From Labilibacter sediminis (GTDB lineage Bacteria; Bacteroidota; Bacteroidia; Bacteroidales; Marinilabiliaceae): a stretch of DNA of 64,000 nucleotides. Below, in pieces: positions 18,578-27,684 of this stretch (the stretch's first letter is position 1; every line of letters begins with the position of its first letter). The notes under the pieces were generated by a model. That model had not been told where the DNA came from, did not search any database, and saw nothing but the letters and a program-made list of their open reading frames with translations. The translations under genes and the position numbers were made by a program. The stretch is taken from assembly GCF_005877885.1 (NCBI RefSeq), contig NZ_VCHY01000001.1, forward strand, positions 518,581 to 582,580. Direction: 5' to 3'.

Positions 18578-20239
18578 TTAAACAATTTCTCCTAACAGCT
18601 CCTTTGCATTAGTAAGAGCTGCATCTGTTAAATTACTGCCACTTAACATCTTAGCCACTTCTGTAATTCTTAGCTCTTTTGTTAACTTTTCTATAGAAGT
18701 ATGCGTATCTGATTTACTATCTGTTTTATAAACTTTATAATGATGAGCCCCTTTAACAGCAATTTGCGGAAGATGCGTAATGCTAATCACCTGAATATTA
18801 CCTGAAATTTCTTTCATAATACTACCCATTTTATCTGCAACAACACCTGAGACACCCGTATCAATCTCGTCAAAAATAATTGTTGGTAATCCCTTTGAAT
18901 GTGATAAAAGAGACTTTATACACAACATCACCCTTGACATCTCCCCCCCGGAAGCCACCTTGGGGATGGCTGATAATTCGCCAGTTTTATTTGCGGAAAA
19001 TAAAAAGTTAATATCATCAACACCATTTTCTGAAAATTCCGACACCTTTTTATTGTCAACAATTAATCTGGCATTGGGCATACCCAACTCTACCAATTGA
19101 CCTACAATAATAGTCTCTATTTTAGATAAGACTTTATCCCTTGATGTTGTTAACCTACCTGCTGACTTGTTTAAGTCTTCAGTGGCTTTTTCAATATTCT
19201 TTTCAATTTTATTCAAGTGCTCATCAAAAGAAGATACCTGATTAAGCTTCTTTTCTAATCTTTCCTTGATTTCGATCAAGCCCCTTACATCCTCAACTTT
19301 ATGTTTTCGTTGTAAAGAGTAAATCTGATCCAAACGAGAATTTATAAACTCTAATCTTGACGGATCATGTTCAACACCTTCCATCTTTGCCTCAACTTCC
19401 TGCACAAGATCCTCTATCTCAAGAAAAGCAGAGTTGGCTCTATTGCACCACTCCTCTCCTTCGCTTAAAAACGAAGAAACTTTCTCTAAATTCTTTACTA
19501 CTTCTTTTAACGAATTTAAAACAGGGGACGGCTCTTCATTTAACGACTGTACCACCAAGAACAAATTCCTTTTAATTTCTTCCGAGTGTGATAACAATTC
19601 TCTCTCCTTCTCTAACTCAACTTGCTCATCAGCTTCTAACTTTAGCTCATCAATCTGAGAAAACTGAAATTCCATATATTCAACGTCATCTTTCAGTTTT
19701 TCATTTTGAGCCTCCAATTGCTTTTTCTCCTGCAATAGCTTTTTATACGCTTGATAGTTCTTTTTATAAGCTGTTATCAATTTTTCATTCCCTGCTACTG
19801 TATCTACAACATTAAGCTGAAAATGACTTTCACCTAAAAGCAGGTTCTGATGTTGCGAATGAACATCGATTAACTGTTGAGAAATGCTTTTTAAAAAAGT
19901 AAGGTTAACAGGAGTATCATTTACAAATGCCCTTGATTTACCCGATGGTAAAACCTCACGCCTTATAGTGGTATCTTCATAGTAATCAACATCCTCGTGC
20001 TCGAACAATTGTTCAAAGCCATAATTCGCAATATTAAACTCTGCTTCAATTACACTTTTTTTGTCCTTGTTCTTTAAAACTGAAACATCACTTCTTTGAC
20101 CCAGCACCAAGGATAAAGCACCCAATATGATTGACTTACCTGCACCGGTTTCTCCTGTTATTACAGAAAATCCCTTACAAAAATCAATTTCTACCTGATC
20201 TATTAATGCATAATTTGCAACAAATAGTGACTTAAGCAT
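18578..20239 (-). CDS. recN: DNA repair protein RecN
   Basis: 553 residues, SMC-like ATPase. Walker A GETGAGKS near 30-37, LGQRSD, a long coiled-coil centre (about 150-370), the ABC signature ASGGEMSRVMLCIKSL and Walker B TIIFDEIDTGVSG. RecN acts at double-strand breaks, tethering ends for recombination. It is the last gene of a five-gene operon, 12 bp after the DUF4835 gene. Its association with coaBC and bamD is a stable feature of Bacteroidota genomes and not evidence of a joint function. Confidence 0.96.
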   Translation of the reverse strand: MLKSLFVANYALIDQVEIDFCKGFSVITGETGAGKSIILGALSLVLGQRSDVSVLKNKDKKSVIEAEFNIANYGFEQLFEHEDVDYYEDTTIRREVLPSGKSRAFVNDTPVNLTFLKSISQQLIDVHSQHQNLLLGESHFQLNVVDTVAGNEKLITAYKKNYQAYKKLLQEKKQLEAQNEKLKDDVEYMEFQFSQIDELKLEADEQVELEKERELLSHSEEIKRNLFLVVQSLNEEPSPVLNSLKEVVKNLEKVSSFLSEGEEWCNRANSAFLEIEDLVQEVEAKMEGVEHDPSRLEFINSRLDQIYSLQRKHKVEDVRGLIEIKERLEKKLNQVSSFDEHLNKIEKNIEKATEDLNKSAGRLTTSRDKVLSKIETIIVGQLVELGMPNARLIVDNKKVSEFSENGVDDINFLFSANKTGELSAIPKVASGGEMSRVMLCIKSLLSHSKGLPTIIFDEIDTGVSGVVADKMGSIMKEISGNIQVISITHLPQIAVKGAHHYKVYKTDSKSDTHTSIEKLTKELRITEVAKMLSGSNLTDAALTNAKELLGEIV

Positions 20240-20251
20240 CCGTCTATATAC

Positions 20252-21151
20252 TTATTTATTTTCTGATAATGATTTTTTATACTTTTCCGCATTTGCCGGA
20301 TCTACTTCCGATAAAACTTCGATAGCCTGACCTTTTTCCATAGAAAACGATTCTGAGAAAACATTAATCAACTCATCTGACTTTGCATCAAAAAACACCT
20401 GCAATCCAAAAGATCCAGGTTTTTGACGATGTGTCTTTCGTAGTTTTTCAATGGACTCTAATACCACTTTACGGCCGGCTTCCGGCTTATCACTCATTTT
20501 ATCCAAACCTAAACGATGGTACTGATACATACACTCACGCAAAGGTCTGTGAAATTCATTTAAATAATTTTCCACCAACCAATACCGATTTCGAGTACTC
20601 TCAAATGAGCGCCAACCTTTTTGCGGAGCATTTTGTGCACTATTTACAATTTGCTCAGCCATTTCGATATATTTTGTACCCCCATATTTAGAAAACGTAT
20701 CGTAATCCAATCCTATAGCGAGATAGGCATAATAAGATAAAACGCCAACCAAATTAGACTCAAATGTATTTGGATTAAAAATCAAAGGCTCAAACTCAAC
20801 ATACCTAAAACTAAAGTCCTGATCGAGGTAATTAAGTAAAATAGAGCTATAGGAAGAATTATAAACCGGTCGACGAACCTGAATCTGAAGTGAACCCGAA
20901 AATTCATCAACCGATATGATTTCTTTTACGTTTATTAAAATACTACACTCAATACGTTCTTCACCGCTGAATACATTATCAGTCCACTTTTGCCCGTTCA
21001 TAAACTCCAGAATAGCACTCTGAAGGGTTTCAAAAACCTGTTTATTGGTACCTTGTACACTTGGAGAAACAACAGAAACAGAACATTGTAATTCCTGAGC
21101 ATTTCCGGCTACACAGCATAGCAACAAAAGACTGATAATAATATTCCTCAC
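20252..21151 (-). CDS. DUF4835 / PorD-family protein, probable T9SS-associated periplasmic protein
   Basis: About 299 residues from a GTG at 21151, which gives a clean signal peptide (RNIIISLLLLCCVAGNAQ). The frame stays open to a TTG at 21208 that would overlap coaBC; no ATG is available. The body (ELQCSVSVVSPSVQGTNKQVFETLQ, DQDFSFRYVEFEPL, GLDYDTFSKYGGTKY) matches DUF4835, which is named PorD-like in current usage and tied to type IX secretion; that link is recalled knowledge. T9SS cargo tails do occur in this window (50692-52704 and 53796-55064). It lies between coaBC and recN in the operon. Confidence 0.8.
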   Translation of the reverse strand: MRNIIISLLLLCCVAGNAQELQCSVSVVSPSVQGTNKQVFETLQSAILEFMNGQKWTDNVFSGEERIECSILINVKEIISVDEFSGSLQIQVRRPVYNSSYSSILLNYLDQDFSFRYVEFEPLIFNPNTFESNLVGVLSYYAYLAIGLDYDTFSKYGGTKYIEMAEQIVNSAQNAPQKGWRSFESTRNRYWLVENYLNEFHRPLRECMYQYHRLGLDKMSDKPEAGRKVVLESIEKLRKTHRQKPGSFGLQVFFDAKSDELINVFSESFSMEKGQAIEVLSEVDPANAEKYKKSLSENK

Positions 21152-21185
21152 AAAAAAACAGATTTGAGTTGAGTTAAAAATATAT

Positions 21186-22397
21186 TTATAACGAAAGTAT
21201 TTTATCAACTATATCGATAGCAACTTCACGTTTACTTTTTAACGTAAACTCTTCCTTATTATTCTCTTTATCGATTATAGAAATTTGATTTGTATCTACA
21301 CTAAATCCTGCACCTTCATTCTCCAGTGAATTCAATACGATAAAATCTAAATTTTTATCTACCAATTTCCGGGAAGCATTTTCAAGGGCATTTTCTGTTT
21401 CCAGTGCAAAACCAACTAAAAATTGACCTTCTTTCTTAATTGCTCCTAAATCTTTTGCAATATCATTGGTTGCTTTTAAAGAAAGAACCATTTCCTTATC
21501 GTCACTTTTTACTTTCTGTTCTTCGCAGACATAAGGAGTATAATCTGCAACTGCTGCCGATAATACTGCACCATCGCAATCTGGAAATTGCTGCAGGCAC
21601 GCTTTATGCATTTCACTTGCAGACGTTACAGGAACCACTTCAATACGAGGGTGTTCTGTTTTTACACTTACGGGACCTGATACTAATACTACATTTGCAC
21701 CTCTTTCTGCCAATTCTTCGGCAATGCTATACCCCATCTTTCCACTTGAAAAGTTACCAATATAACGTACCGGATCAATTTTTTCATAAGTAGGACCTGC
21801 ATTCACTAAAAACTTACGTCCTGCCAATTGTCCTTTTCCAATCTTAAGTTCACCTTGAAAGAAATGCTTTATTTTAGCTACAATATTTTCAGGCTCTTCC
21901 ATACGGCCTTTCCCATGTAGTCCACTGGCCAAAGCCCCTACCCCTGGCTCAATAATATGGGCACCATACTCAACAAGCTTTTCCATATTATTTACTGTAG
22001 CCGGATGAACAAACATATCCAAGTCCATCGCTGGAGCAATAAACACAGGACATTTTGCCGACAAGTAGGTTGTAATTAGTAAATTATCACATATTCCAGA
22101 AACCATTTTACCCATGGTACTTGCAGATATTGGGGCTATTAACATTAAATCTGCCCATAAGCCTAAGTCAACGTGACTATGCCATGTTCCGTCCTTATTC
22201 TCAAAAAATGATCCAAGTACCGGTTTTCCGGATAAAGCCGACATGGTAACCGGCGTAATAAATTCTTTTGCTGCCGGTGTCATTATTACCTGTACATCTG
22301 CACCTTCTTTAACAAGAAGACGTAATAAATAAGCAGCCTTATAAGCAGCAATACTACCTGTTAAGCCAAGTATTATCTTTTTCCCTTTCAGTATCAT
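21186..22397 (-). CDS. coaBC: Bifunctional phosphopantothenoylcysteine decarboxylase / phosphopantothenate-cysteine ligase
   Basis: 403 residues from the ATG at 22397 (MILKGKKIILGLTGSIAAYKA); the frame extends 24 codons further upstream, but that part is unlike the family. The N-terminal flavoprotein half (about 1-180) has GSIAAYK, APISASTMGKM and PAMDLDM; the C-terminal ligase half (about 190-403) has NAGPTYEKIDPVRYIGNFSSGKMG and AAVADY. It performs two successive steps of coenzyme A synthesis. Member of the bamD-rpoZ-coaBC-porD-recN operon. Confidence 0.95.
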   Translation of the reverse strand: MILKGKKIILGLTGSIAAYKAAYLLRLLVKEGADVQVIMTPAAKEFITPVTMSALSGKPVLGSFFENKDGTWHSHVDLGLWADLMLIAPISASTMGKMVSGICDNLLITTYLSAKCPVFIAPAMDLDMFVHPATVNNMEKLVEYGAHIIEPGVGALASGLHGKGRMEEPENIVAKIKHFFQGELKIGKGQLAGRKFLVNAGPTYEKIDPVRYIGNFSSGKMGYSIAEELAERGANVVLVSGPVSVKTEHPRIEVVPVTSASEMHKACLQQFPDCDGAVLSAAVADYTPYVCEEQKVKSDDKEMVLSLKATNDIAKDLGAIKKEGQFLVGFALETENALENASRKLVDKNLDFIVLNSLENEGAGFSVDTNQISIIDKENNKEEFTLKSKREVAIDIVDKILSL

Positions 22398-22486
22398 AGC
22401 TATAAAAATAAAAAAAAGATAAAAGAAATATATAAAACCCCCTTTACCTTTTTTAAAACCTTTTTGCAAAATATTTTACAATTACC

Positions 22487-22813
22487 CTATTCGCTATCTT
22501 TAGTTGCGTTACGGTAATATACCTTATCCTCTACAAACTCTTGGGTTGCTATTGAAGACGACTTTGGTAGTCTTTCATAAAATCTAGAAATTTCTATTTG
22601 CTCACGATTTTCGAACACCTCTTCCAGGTTATCAGTATATGAAGCAAACTCCTGAAGTTTTTTATTCAACTCCTCTTTCATTTCAACACTGATTTGATTT
22701 GCTCTTTTGGCAATCACATTTACAGATTCATAGATATTTCCTGTGTCCTTTGAAAGCTCTTGCGTGTTCCATGTAATTGTAGTACCCGGAGCGTTTGTTT
22801 TTTTGTAATCCAT
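22487..22813 (-). CDS. rpoZ: DNA-directed RNA polymerase omega subunit (Bacteroidota type)
   Basis: 108 residues. The segment ESVNVIAKRANQISVEMKEELNKKL corresponds to the omega core helix pair that holds the beta-prime subunit; the rest is divergent from proteobacterial omega, as is normal here. The assignment also rests on the fixed order bamD-rpoZ-coaBC of Bacteroidota. It begins 18 bp after bamD and ends 89 bp before coaBC. Confidence 0.85.
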   Translation of the reverse strand: MDYKKTNAPGTTITWNTQELSKDTGNIYESVNVIAKRANQISVEMKEELNKKLQEFASYTDNLEEVFENREQIEISRFYERLPKSSSIATQEFVEDKVYYRNATKDSE

Positions 22814-22831
22814 GATATATTATTATTAAAC

Positions 22832-23647
22832 CTAATTTGCTACTTTAAAATCTATTGCTGCTGAAGCCTCATCAAATATTTTAACAGCCCTCTTTGTATA
22901 TTCGCTTTCCGGAAACTCATTAATGAACGAAAAATATTCATCAATAGCCTCTCTCATTCTGGCCTCTTTCTTCTCAAATACACTATTGGCAGCCTGAATG
23001 TACTTAGCTTCCAATATAAGAAAAGACAATTCTTCGCGATACTTTGTATCCGGAAATTCCTTTAAACTATTTTGCGCAGCTATTACTGCTGACATATAAT
23101 TATTACCCATATAATTACCCAAATCAAAATACAATCGGGCATTAAGGTATGATTTATACACTAACTTATCTCTTAATTCATCCATTAACCTATTTGCCTC
23201 TTCAACACGACTACTTGAAGGATAAATATTGACAAATAACTGAAATTCATTAATAGCATTATAAGTATCTGTTTGATCTAATCGTGCCTTTGGAGACTGC
23301 ATATAATAACAATACGCACTCATAAACTGACATTCTTCATTTAAATCACTTGTTGGATATGTTTTTACAAACTGACGATAATAATGTCCACCCATCAAAT
23401 AATCATTTAAACCATACAAACAATTGGCATAAGTATAAGTAATACTTTCGGCCTTGTCCGTTCCTCTATAAACCCCCTGTAATTCATTTAACAGAGTTGC
23501 AGCACGCATATAATCTTCTTTTTCATAATACTCCATTGCTTTGGAATATTTAAGTTCATAATCCGTGCTTTTCAGAACTTTTTGATATTGACTACAACTT
23601 AATACAAATGGGATAATGATTAATACAACAAGTAGTTTCTTCATCAA
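22832..23647 (-). CDS. bamD: Outer membrane assembly lipoprotein BamD
   Basis: 271 residues. Lipoprotein signal peptide ending VLSC, then TPR repeats (EYYEKEDYMRAATLLNEL, NCLYGLNDYLMGGHYYRQFVKTYP, NAINEFQLFVNIYPSSSRVEEA, IDEYFSFINEFPESEY). This is the BamD/YfiO family, the essential periplasm-facing lipoprotein of the beta-barrel assembly machine. It starts the operon; the -7 box is at 23753-23760. Confidence 0.93.
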   Translation of the reverse strand: MMKKLLVVLIIIPFVLSCSQYQKVLKSTDYELKYSKAMEYYEKEDYMRAATLLNELQGVYRGTDKAESITYTYANCLYGLNDYLMGGHYYRQFVKTYPTSDLNEECQFMSAYCYYMQSPKARLDQTDTYNAINEFQLFVNIYPSSSRVEEANRLMDELRDKLVYKSYLNARLYFDLGNYMGNNYMSAVIAAQNSLKEFPDTKYREELSFLILEAKYIQAANSVFEKKEARMREAIDEYFSFINEFPESEYTKRAVKIFDEASAAIDFKVAN

Positions 23648-23752
23648 AAATTTAAATTAAAACATAAATACCTTTATCTAACAACATAAAAACTAAATAC
23701 TTATACCAACTCCCTGTTCCTTCTTCTATAATACTTAGTTTATAACAACGTG

Positions 23753-23760
23753 CAAAGATA
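23753..23760 (-). promoter_or_regulatory. -7 box of the bamD operon promoter
   Basis: Minus-strand TATCTTTG followed by GCACG, about 105 bases upstream of the bamD ATG. Identical to the fabI box. Confidence 0.55.
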
Positions 23761-24020
23761 ATCTTTTAATATGAAATAATAAAGCACGCCTCACATCTAT
23801 AACCATTTTTGGTTTACTATTATACCATTACTTTGAGTAACATATAACTAGCCACATATAAATATTCAACAAATCTTCATTAAACTATATCGCAAATACA
23901 CGATCATTCAATATCATGTATAAAACTGATTACCAATACCCAAAACACCTTTCGAAAAATAGCAGTACGGAGCATTTTGAAATTTTAAGGCAATATAATA
24001 TGTCGATTATTAAAAAATAT

Positions 24021-24028
24021 TAACTTTG
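24021..24028 (+). promoter_or_regulatory. -7 box of the oxoamine synthase promoter
   Basis: TAACTTTG followed by CGCC, 30 bases upstream of the GTG start at 24059. The A-rich AATAAAAAGA between them may help ribosome binding. Confidence 0.6.
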
Positions 24029-24058
24029 CGCCGTTAAATCAATAAAAAGATATATAGC

Positions 24059-25315
24059 GTGGATATTTTTGACAAGATTAAAAAAAGCATGGGTCCACTT
24101 GGCCAATATGGTAAAGCAGCTCATGGTTATTTTACATTTCCAAAATTAGAAGGAGAAATAGGTCCTAAAATGAAATTTAGGGGTAAAGAGGTTCTTACAT
24201 GGAGTTTAAACAACTACCTGGGACTTGCTAACCACCCTGAAGTAAGAAAGGCAGATGCTGATTCAGCTGCTGAATACGGTTTAGGGTATCCTATGGGAGC
24301 ACGCATGATGTCTGGGCATACCAGCAAACACGAAGAACTGGAAGCTAAATTAGCAGAGTTTGTAGGTAAAGAAGATGCTTATCTTTTAAATTTTGGATAT
24401 CAGGGAATGGTATCTATTATTGACACCTTGGTATCAAGAAATGATGTAATCGTTTACGATTCTGAATCTCATGCTTGTATCATGGATGGTATATTTTTAC
24501 ACAAAGCCAAAGGGGGTAAGAGTTTTGTTTTTGCTCACAACGAAATGGACAAGTGTGAAAAAATGCTTGCTATGGCAACTAAACGTGCCGAAGAAACCGG
24601 TGGTGGTATATTAGTTATCACTGAAGGTGTATTTGGAATGGCTGGTGACCTTGGTAATTTAAAGGACATTGTTGCTTTAAAAGAAAAATATAATTTCCGT
24701 TTATTGGTTGATGATGCACACGGATTCGGAACCATGGGAAAAACTGGTGCTGGTGCTGCTGAGCATTTCGGTGTTGTAGATGGTGTTGACATTGTGTTTA
24801 ACACTTTTGCAAAATCGATGGCTAGTATTGGTGCTTTTGTTGCTGCCAGCGAAGAAGTAATCAGCTACTTGCGTTATAACATGAGATCGCAAATTTTTGC
24901 TAAGTCTTTACCAATGCCATTGGTAATTGGAGCATTAAAGCGTCTTGAACTATTAAAAACACAACCTGAACTTAAAGAAAAGCTTTGGACCGTTGTTAGA
25001 GCTCTTCAATCAGGATTAAGAGAGCAAGGTTTTGATTTAGGAAAAACTGAATCTCCTGTTACTCCTGTATTCTTAAACGGTTCGGTACCTGAGGCAACTC
25101 AGCTTACAATGGACTTAAGAGAAAATTACAATATTTTCTGTTCGATAGTTGTATACCCTGTTATACCAAAAGATCAGTTAATGTTAAGAATTATTCCTAC
25201 AGCTGTTCATACTTTAGAAGATGTTGAGTACACAATTAAAGCATTTGCTGAAGTAAAAGAAAAGCTTAATGCCGGAGAATACAACACAAGCGATAAAATT
25301 GCCAATATTTTATAA
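24059..25315 (+). CDS. Alpha-oxoamine synthase (serine palmitoyltransferase / cysteate acyltransferase-like)
   Basis: 418 residues with a GTG start, chosen because family similarity begins at the first residue (DIFDKIKKSMGPLGQY) and no ATG is near. PLP fold type I: SHACIMDG, VITEGVFGMAGD, LLVDDAHGFGTMG, and Schiff-base lysine in NTFAKSMASIGAF. Relatives condense an acyl thioester with serine, cysteate or glycine. In Bacteroidota the likely roles are the first step of sphingolipid or sulfonolipid synthesis; sequence alone does not fix the substrate. Monocistronic, with a hairpin-like stretch after its stop. Confidence 0.85.
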   Translation: MDIFDKIKKSMGPLGQYGKAAHGYFTFPKLEGEIGPKMKFRGKEVLTWSLNNYLGLANHPEVRKADADSAAEYGLGYPMGARMMSGHTSKHEELEAKLAEFVGKEDAYLLNFGYQGMVSIIDTLVSRNDVIVYDSESHACIMDGIFLHKAKGGKSFVFAHNEMDKCEKMLAMATKRAEETGGGILVITEGVFGMAGDLGNLKDIVALKEKYNFRLLVDDAHGFGTMGKTGAGAAEHFGVVDGVDIVFNTFAKSMASIGAFVAASEEVISYLRYNMRSQIFAKSLPMPLVIGALKRLELLKTQPELKEKLWTVVRALQSGLREQGFDLGKTESPVTPVFLNGSVPEATQLTMDLRENYNIFCSIVVYPVIPKDQLMLRIIPTAVHTLEDVEYTIKAFAEVKEKLNAGEYNTSDKIANIL

Positions 25316-25369
25316 GGCAATTTAAAAACATAGTGAAGGAGGAGTGATTAATCATTCCTCCTTTTTTAT

Positions 25370-26677
25370 TTAATACTGTTTTTCAATATAAACAGTTCCC
25401 AGGTAATGCTGAATTATATTTTCCATTGACTTTCCATTGTTGGCCATATACAGAGCTCCTAACTGACACACCCCCTCATCCATCCCTGTACCGGCACCAT
25501 TTAATGTAAAACTCACCTCTCTATTATATTTTACACCCTTACTTTTTTCGACAATAAAAGAGTTTCCCTGTAAATTTAATCCCTTTAACAAAGCTGTTAA
25601 ATTACTGCCGGAAAGTATCGCTTTGCTTTTTTCTCCCTGAATCAGAACCTTCACGACGCGACCACCAGTAGACCTGTTTTCAACCTTAAAATCAATTACC
25701 TTTCCAATATTTATATTTAATCGGTTATTCAATACCAATGATATTTCAAGACTTTTTAAAACTTTATTCCATCTAAACAGTTTAACATTACTACTTTGTT
25801 TTCTGGATATTAACTGGGAAATCAACTTTTCATCATCCGTATCACAATAACAACTAACAGGATTATATATGAAATGTTCTAAATTCGAAACTTCACTTAA
25901 ATCTACCTCTGCAATTTGCTCAGCATCGTACTTATGCTTATTTAAATTATCGGATTGTGAAGATTTATCTTTAAAATACTCATTAATAACACCTCCACAA
26001 CATACCGCTTGAGGCACATAAAATACCTGATCATTGTAAACCAAAACTTTGCCTCTGGTATCTTCCAATGCGACGTGTGCCATCTGATTGCATTTTTTGG
26101 GAAATCCCTGGTAAAGATTAAACAAGTTCTCGCATGAAGAATCTAAAAAAAGAGGGGTTTCTTTAGATACATATTGTAAAACTGACGTAAGAAATTCTTC
26201 CCTAGTGTTTTCTATGGCCGGTTCAACAAATTTACAATAGTGTAAAACACTACTTCTTAAAATTACTGCTTGCGTTTTTAAAAACTCAAGTTCATTACAA
26301 TTAGGAAACTGTCTGCATAAAATACTTCTTACAAAACTTTCAATATCCACTTCATTGTAAACAACTATCTGATCTTCACTTTTCTTAAAAATTAAATTCC
26401 CCTTATAGGTGTTGCATAGGTTATAAATTGCTTTGTTTTTTTGTTTATCAGTAATCTGAAATCCGCATTCCTCTTTTCTAACAGGAGACAATATAACTTC
26501 TTCATCTCCGATAATTATTTCATTATCATTTTCAAAATATAACTGATTATTATAAAGGCTAATTTTCCAGTCGCCGATTAAGGTCTGCTGCTTTTCTCCA
26601 AAAAAATAAACACCTTTTAAATGTATGTGTATACTTGAATTAGTACTTAGCTTAACTTTTACCAAATGATTATTCAT
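25370..26677 (-). CDS. SpoIID/LytB domain protein
   Basis: 435 residues without a clear signal peptide. The SpoIID/LytB domain lies in the second half: TQAVILRSSVLHYCK, a cysteine pair in QAVCCGGVINEYF, and GAGTGMDEGVCQLGALYMA near the C-terminus, which matches the conserved GxGxxxGxCQxGA core. SpoIID is a lytic transglycosylase on denuded glycan strands and LytB enhances amidases; this protein may act on peptidoglycan, though it lacks an obvious export signal. It follows the DUF4922 gene with a single base between them, so the pair is co-translated. Confidence 0.8.
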   Translation of the reverse strand: MNNHLVKVKLSTNSSIHIHLKGVYFFGEKQQTLIGDWKISLYNNQLYFENDNEIIIGDEEVILSPVRKEECGFQITDKQKNKAIYNLCNTYKGNLIFKKSEDQIVVYNEVDIESFVRSILCRQFPNCNELEFLKTQAVILRSSVLHYCKFVEPAIENTREEFLTSVLQYVSKETPLFLDSSCENLFNLYQGFPKKCNQMAHVALEDTRGKVLVYNDQVFYVPQAVCCGGVINEYFKDKSSQSDNLNKHKYDAEQIAEVDLSEVSNLEHFIYNPVSCYCDTDDEKLISQLISRKQSSNVKLFRWNKVLKSLEISLVLNNRLNINIGKVIDFKVENRSTGGRVVKVLIQGEKSKAILSGSNLTALLKGLNLQGNSFIVEKSKGVKYNREVSFTLNGAGTGMDEGVCQLGALYMANNGKSMENIIQHYLGTVYIEKQY

Positions 26678-26678
26678 G

Positions 26679-27605
26679 TTATAAATTAGAGTTAATACCT
26701 ACCATGATCTTTTGGAGATGATTATACGTATAAGATACCTGTGAATACATATCCATCAATACCTCTTTAGATATTTTATCCATATCAGATTCATCCGTTA
26801 TACTTATCAAACCACCCATCTCAATCGCTCCAAAAGATATATTTATTCTCTTATCTCTATTCAAATAATACTGGGTCGGGTTTTTAACTACCCTGGGAAT
26901 TATGGCTACGTTATAGATATCATCTATTAGCCAGCAATACACATTTACAAAAGGACGTTTACCTAAAGTATATGACCTTCCCAATAGCTTTTCAATTTCA
27001 AAATATACCTCTTCAACCCATTGTTTACATTTGCTTTTAATTACAAGCACTCCCCTGAGCTTATTTTTAACTATGCTTAAATATCCTGCCTGCGATTCAT
27101 GTAATTTATACTGTAATTCTGTATTTGCACATTCGTTTTGTATACTTAATGAATTTTGACCTAACAAATGAAAAAAACAATGTGATTTTCCATTATCTAC
27201 AATATCAAATCCATCATAAACCACAAGATACTGCTTAAATTTTTCTGCCAGTAAAAGAATATCAAATATCCTGGTAGTTTTAACATTAGTTTTATGATTC
27301 ACATCAAAAACCATAAAATGATTAGAAATAACTGAACTTTCACAAGGAGCAATCAAATAGTTCCTAAATTTCAACATTTTATAAGGCGGTTTCTTAATAG
27401 TATTACAGAAATAACAGTTCTTTTTTCTAACGCTATGAAACAATTTCACAGATTCTGAATCTGAAGCCTGAAGGTATTTTAACTTAATATTCACCTCTTT
27501 ATATCGGAACTCTTTATTTAACGTAGAATCTTCATTGTGCTCCTCTTTTTGTTGATTCTGATTAACTAAAGAATATAATTCTCGCTCCCAATCTGTTTCT
27601 GTCAT
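26679..27605 (-). CDS. DUF4922 domain protein, HIT/GalT-like
   Basis: 308 residues, Bacteroidota family DUF4922. Seen: KKNCYFCNTIKKPPYKML with a CxxC pair, a strand NYLIAPCESSVISNHFMVFDVNHKT, and HCFFHLLGQNS, which recalls the histidine-rich active site of HIT/GalT-type nucleotidyltransferases and GDP-sugar phosphorylases. Catalytic identity is not proven. One base separates it from the downstream SpoIID/LytB gene. A sugar-nucleotide or cell-envelope role is inference from this pairing. Confidence 0.7.
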   Translation of the reverse strand: MTETDWERELYSLVNQNQQKEEHNEDSTLNKEFRYKEVNIKLKYLQASDSESVKLFHSVRKKNCYFCNTIKKPPYKMLKFRNYLIAPCESSVISNHFMVFDVNHKTNVKTTRIFDILLLAEKFKQYLVVYDGFDIVDNGKSHCFFHLLGQNSLSIQNECANTELQYKLHESQAGYLSIVKNKLRGVLVIKSKCKQWVEEVYFEIEKLLGRSYTLGKRPFVNVYCWLIDDIYNVAIIPRVVKNPTQYYLNRDKRINISFGAIEMGGLISITDESDMDKISKEVLMDMYSQVSYTYNHLQKIMVGINSNL

Positions 27606-27684
27606 TTATAAACTACTTAATTTTTGTACTTTGCACACTCATTATAAGAAATTCTAATGTACAACAATTTTATTTGTTTGTAAT

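Larger units (their letters stand above)
23648..24058. other. Divergent promoter region between bamD and the oxoamine synthase
   Basis: 411 bp, A/T-rich, no gene seen. It contains the bamD -7 box TATCTTTG at 23753-23760 (minus) and the -7 box TAACTTTG at 24021-24028 (plus). Nothing recognisable lies between them. Confidence 0.6.
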
